Shown: positions 61,273 through 64,000 of the stretch, in pieces
How positions within the stretch are numbered: position 1 is the first letter of the stretch
How the letters are laid out: each line of letters begins with the position of its first letter
NCBI GenBank assembly: GCA_910575775.1
Contig: CAJTEY010000013.1
Coordinates: forward strand, 30,878-94,877
DNA length: 64,000 nucleotides
Reading direction: 5' to 3'
From: Lachnospiraceae bacterium
Lineage (GTDB): Bacteria > Bacillota > Clostridia > Lachnospirales > Lachnospiraceae
Position numbers and translations under genes: made by a program
The notes under the pieces: model-generated
What the model was told of the DNA's origin: nothing
Database searches by the model: none
Seen by the model: the letters and a program-made list of their open reading frames with translations, nothing else

Positions 61273-62265
61273 ATGAATGAAAAAGTGTTGGGGGTTTTAT
61301 ACGGAATGGCGGTTGGGGATGCGATGGGCATGCCGCCGGAGCTTTGGAGCAGAAAGCGAGTGAAGGCGCACTATGGGGAAATCACGGATTTTCTCGACGG
61401 GTGCCCCGAGAACGTGATCTCCTATCAGTATAAGGCGGGGCAGTTTACGGATGACACAGGGCAGGCGCTGGCGATTCTTGACAGTCTGATGGAGACGGAT
61501 TTTGTTCCCTCCGCTCAGAATATTGCCCGGCATATTTTGGAGTGGGCGAAAAAGGAGAATGCTTTTGAAAATAATATTCTCGGCCCCACGTCCAAGGTTG
61601 CACTGAAGCTTTTTGAGGAGGGGAGGAGCGCGAGGGAGTTCTCGGATGAGGCGGTTTCCAACGGCGCGGCCATGAGAATTGCACCCGTGGGCGCACTCTT
61701 TACGCCGGATCAGGGGGAGGCGCTGTGCAGATATGTGGCGGCGGTATCGCAGGTGACGCACACCAGTGATGTGACGATTGCGGGAGCATCTATGATTGCT
61801 GCGGCGGTGGCGTCGGCTGTCACCTACGGGGACAGGGAGCGCATGATCGAGGACGCCCTCTCGGTGGAGGAATATGCGCTGTCCCTCGGGGCATCCACAG
61901 TCAGCCCGTCTCTGGGGGCAAGGACAAGGCTTGGCATCAGGATGGCACAGGCATATGCCGATGACGAGGAGACGTTTTTGGAGATGCTCTACAATCTGGT
62001 GGGGGCAGGCGTCAACACGTCGGAATCCGTGCCTGCGGCCCTTGCCATCGCTTACTACAGCTTTGACGTGAAAAAGTGTGCGCTGATGTGCGCCAACCTG
62101 GGCGGTGATACGGACACGATCGGCGCTATGGCGACGGCAGTCTGCGGCGGCTCAAAAGGGTTTCGGGCGATACCGAAAGCCTATGTGGAACAGATTGACG
62201 TGGCAAATGAGGCGGATCTGAACAGATATGCGGAGGCGATTGCAGCGAAAAGAGGGAGGGTGTAA
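61273..62265 (+). CDS. ADP-ribosylglycohydrolase family protein
   Basis: 330 residues after AAAGGAG. The dinuclear-metal motifs are intact: GMAVGDAMGMPPELW, YKAGQFTDDTGQALAILDSL (T-D-D-T, about residues 60-66), SNGAAMRIAPVGALF and the C-terminal ANLGGDTDTIGAMATAVCGG. The family removes ADP-ribose from proteins or nucleotides, or cleaves related N-glycosides. Its coding sequence abuts a PfkB kinase and PnuC transporter, which suggests a metabolic role in ribosyl compound salvage rather than only protein de-ADP-ribosylation. Confidence 0.9.
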   Translation: MNEKVLGVLYGMAVGDAMGMPPELWSRKRVKAHYGEITDFLDGCPENVISYQYKAGQFTDDTGQALAILDSLMETDFVPSAQNIARHILEWAKKENAFENNILGPTSKVALKLFEEGRSAREFSDEAVSNGAAMRIAPVGALFTPDQGEALCRYVAAVSQVTHTSDVTIAGASMIAAAVASAVTYGDRERMIEDALSVEEYALSLGASTVSPSLGARTRLGIRMAQAYADDEETFLEMLYNLVGAGVNTSESVPAALAIAYYSFDVKKCALMCANLGGDTDTIGAMATAVCGGSKGFRAIPKAYVEQIDVANEADLNRYAEAIAAKRGRV

Positions 62266-63174
62266 ATGGACAGGGGATGTTTGGTGATCGGTGCAGCCAT
62301 GCTGGATATTATCATGGAAATTGACCGTCTGCCTGTGTCTGGAGAGGATGTGTATGCCAGAACACAGAGCATGACGGTGGGCGGCTGTGCCTACAATGTG
62401 GCGGATATTCTGAAGCATTTTCAGACAGACTATACGCTGTTTGCCCCGGTTGGAACCGGGATGTATGCGGATTTTATTGAAAAACAACTGCATAGGAGCG
62501 GGCACGAAAGCCCGGTGAAATCGGAAGCGTCTGACAACGGATACTGTCTGTGTCTGGTGGAGGCGGACGGTGAGCGGACGTTTCTCACACTGCCGGGGAT
62601 CGAGTGCCGGTTTGAGAAGGAATGGTTTGCGCGGCTGGATGCCGGTAGGTATGATGCCGTCTATGTATCCGGCTATGAGCTGGAAGGGGAGGGCGGAGAA
62701 GTAATTCTGGACTTTTTGGAAAAACATCAGGAGTACACGGTATATTATGCGCCCGGCCCCCGGATCACCTATATTGCGGAGGACAAGAGGAACAGAATGA
62801 CGGCGCTGTCTCCCGTACTCCATCTGAATGAGAGGGAGGCTCTGGCCTCCACAGGAAAATCAACGGCGGAGGAAGCGGCCGCAGAGCTTGCGCGGCAGAC
62901 AAAAAATACGGTTCTGGTAACGCTCGGCGAGCGGGGTGTATATCTGTGGGAAAACGGGGCCGGAAAGGTTGTCCCGTCGGAAAAGGCCGAGGTCGTCGAC
63001 ACCATAGGAGCCGGGGATTCCCACATCGGGGCGGTGATTGCCGCGCGCCAGATGGGAAAGGACTGGGAAGAGGCCGTCCGCATGGCAAACCGGGTGTCCG
63101 CGATGGTAGTCAGTGTGAAAGGACCGACTTTAACTGCGGAAGAGTTTGAAAAAGGGAGGAAGAACGATGGATAA
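62266..63174 (+). CDS. PfkB-family carbohydrate/nucleoside kinase
   Basis: 302 residues whose ATG directly follows the previous stop codon. It begins CLVIGAAMLDIIMEIDRLPVSGEDVYARTQSMTVGGCAYNVADILKHF (PfkB start with the substrate Gly-Gly) and has the catalytic signature VVDTIGAGDSHIGAVIAARQMG (Asp of GAGD). Related enzymes phosphorylate ribose, nucleosides or pseudouridine. In this operon a ribose or nicotinamide riboside substrate would make sense, but specificity cannot be read from the sequence. The last codons overlap the PnuC start. Confidence 0.9.
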   Translation: MDRGCLVIGAAMLDIIMEIDRLPVSGEDVYARTQSMTVGGCAYNVADILKHFQTDYTLFAPVGTGMYADFIEKQLHRSGHESPVKSEASDNGYCLCLVEADGERTFLTLPGIECRFEKEWFARLDAGRYDAVYVSGYELEGEGGEVILDFLEKHQEYTVYYAPGPRITYIAEDKRNRMTALSPVLHLNEREALASTGKSTAEEAAAELARQTKNTVLVTLGERGVYLWENGAGKVVPSEKAEVVDTIGAGDSHIGAVIAARQMGKDWEEAVRMANRVSAMVVSVKGPTLTAEEFEKGRKNDG

Positions 63175-63850
63175 AGTGAAAAAATTTTTTGAAGGATGGA
63201 GTAAATTTGAGATAAGCTGGCTGTTGTTGTCCACGGTGATCATGGTGGTGCTCAGTATCATATGGGGCGACAATCTGCTTGCGCTGATCAGCGGCATTAC
63301 GGGGATTCTTGGCGTGGTGCTGGCGGCGAAGGGAAAGGTCAGCACCTATGCATTCGCCACGGTGAATGTGGCTATCTACGCGTACCTGACTTTCAACAAT
63401 CACCTGTACGGGGAATTTATGCTGAATGCTTTTTACTACATTCCGATGAATTTTGTGGGATTTTACCTGTGGTCGAGACACAAAGACCAGGACAGCGGTG
63501 AAGTGGAGGGTAAGGCGCTGACCTTGAAACAGACCATCATCCTGCTTGTCACTGTGGCGGTTGTGGTGGTGATCTACTGGCAGATTTTGAGCAGGATCGG
63601 CGGGCAGCTTGCCTTGATCGATGCGATGTCCACGGTGTTTTCCGTGGTGGCCCTTATCATGCAGGTGGCCAGATACGCGGAACAGTGGCTTTTATGGATT
63701 ATCGTCAATGTGGTATCGGTCATCATGTGGGTGCTTCTGATCGGACAGGATTCCTCAGCAGTTACTATGGTTGTGATGTGGGTCGCTTATCTGTTTAATT
63801 CAGTGTACGGATATTACAACTGGAAAAAACTGGCCGCAAAGGGAAAATAA
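63167..63850 (+). CDS. pnuC: PnuC-family nicotinamide riboside transporter
   Basis: 227 residues from ATG 63167, with GGGAGG upstream inside the kinase gene (8-base overlap). Seven membrane segments; diagnostic stretches are ISGITGILGVVLAAKGKVSTYAFATVNVAIYAYLTFNNHLYGEFMLNAFYYIPMNFVGFYLW and the C-terminal half with ARYAEQWLLWIIVNVVSVIMW. PnuC proteins take up nicotinamide riboside by facilitated diffusion with metabolic trapping by a kinase. The upstream PfkB kinase may do the trapping here; this is inference. Confidence 0.9.
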   Translation: MDKVKKFFEGWSKFEISWLLLSTVIMVVLSIIWGDNLLALISGITGILGVVLAAKGKVSTYAFATVNVAIYAYLTFNNHLYGEFMLNAFYYIPMNFVGFYLWSRHKDQDSGEVEGKALTLKQTIILLVTVAVVVVIYWQILSRIGGQLALIDAMSTVFSVVALIMQVARYAEQWLLWIIVNVVSVIMWVLLIGQDSSAVTMVVMWVAYLFNSVYGYYNWKKLAAKGK

Positions 63851-63857
63851 AACAAGG

Positions 63858-63920
63858 AGCCGCTTGCTATGCAGGCGGCTTCAGACTGTCAAAAAAGGTC
63901 AGCAAAAGCTGGCTTTTTTT
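63858..63920 (+). terminator. double-hairpin terminator after pnuC
   Basis: AGCCGC/GCGGCT (63858-63880) is followed by a second stem CAGC-AAAA-GCTG and TTTTTTT (63900-63920). The second hairpin may already belong to the end of the following insertion element. Confidence 0.7.
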
Positions 63921-63946
63921 GATATAATAAAATCAGGGGTGAGGAC

Positions 63947-64000
63947 ATGCTGATAAAAGAAAAGTCGGAAAGAAATACACTGGAAATGGTCAGTCTCGAA
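63947..64000 (+). CDS. transposase N-terminus, IS1182-type (partial, window edge)
   Basis: From ATG 63947, after GGGGTGAGGAC, the frame reads MLIKEKSERNTLEMVSLE and leaves the window. This opening closely resembles the start of IS1182-family transposases of Firmicutes (...LEMVSLEDLVP..HLLRKI), from memory. Only 18 residues are visible, so the call is tentative and the element's completeness cannot be judged. Confidence 0.5.
   Translation, partial: MLIKEKSERNTLEMVSLE

Overview
The window looks like a chromosomal segment of a gut-type Clostridia bacterium, most likely a Lachnospiraceae relative. Base composition is balanced, ribosome binding sites are strong AGGAGG types, the recognisable promoters fit sigma-A consensus (TTGACA-N17-TATAAT), and the gene content is typical: three CUT1 sugar ABC importers without their own ATPases, GH51/GH43/GH36/GH13 enzymes, an aldo/keto reductase with a ferredoxin tail, a CAP/Big2 surface protein and CD1871A-type small CXXC proteins. 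The species cannot be fixed from the sequence alone.

Positions 1-9.4 kb (minus strand) hold a two-component system (response regulator 9181-8498, kinase 8501-7473) and a four-gene FtsX-type ABC export operon (ATPase 4817-4152, permease 4138-1571, lipoprotein 1526-1155, second permease cut by the window edge). Between kinase and ATPase sits a 2.57-kb island of three apparent orphan-immunity or unknown genes (SUKH family, LRR-like, Imm1-like). It is flanked by a 52-bp direct repeat that duplicates the ABC operon promoter. A recurring AATGTCAC/GTGACATT box ties the response regulator to these promoters.

9.2-10.7 kb has a palindromic MITE-like element, a frameshifted gene and a CPBP-family membrane protease. 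11.0-17.1 kb is an arabinoside locus (solute-binding protein, two permeases, GH51, LacI regulator). 17.2-23.2 kb carries a TfoX-like protein, a TetR regulator, a structured repeat element, an oleate hydratase, a UDG-fold protein, degraded gene remnants and glutamine synthetase. 23.5-37.4 kb is mixed housekeeping and surface functions: YjbR protein, a 1727-residue CAP/Big2 secreted protein, ZIP transporter, aldo/keto reductase, MATE exporter, alanine symporter with a duplicated tail, nucleoid-associated protein, Mbeg1-like protein and a class-I glutamine amidotransferase.

37.5-57 kb is the main carbohydrate region: GH43 plus GH51 and a second CUT1 importer (arabinan fragments), then a signalling block (GGDEF/degenerate-EAL/LamG protein, soluble chemoreceptor, FIST sensor, AraC regulator), then a third CUT1 importer with GH36 alpha-galactosidase and an amylosucrase-like GH13 enzyme (raffinose-family sugars). 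The three importers probably share a MsmX-like ATPase encoded elsewhere. 57-64 kb has a TlpA / 48-residue CXXC protein / membrane 4Fe-4S protein redox operon, a methyltransferase, a GntR regulator divergent from an ADP-ribosylglycohydrolase / PfkB kinase / PnuC operon, and the first codons of an IS1182-type transposase.

The most unusual items are the GGDEF-EAL-LamG fusion lying between two sugar operons, a cloverleaf-like structured repeat present twice with compensatory stem changes, and the immunity island that carries a duplicated regulated promoter. No CRISPR array, rRNA or tRNA was recognised.
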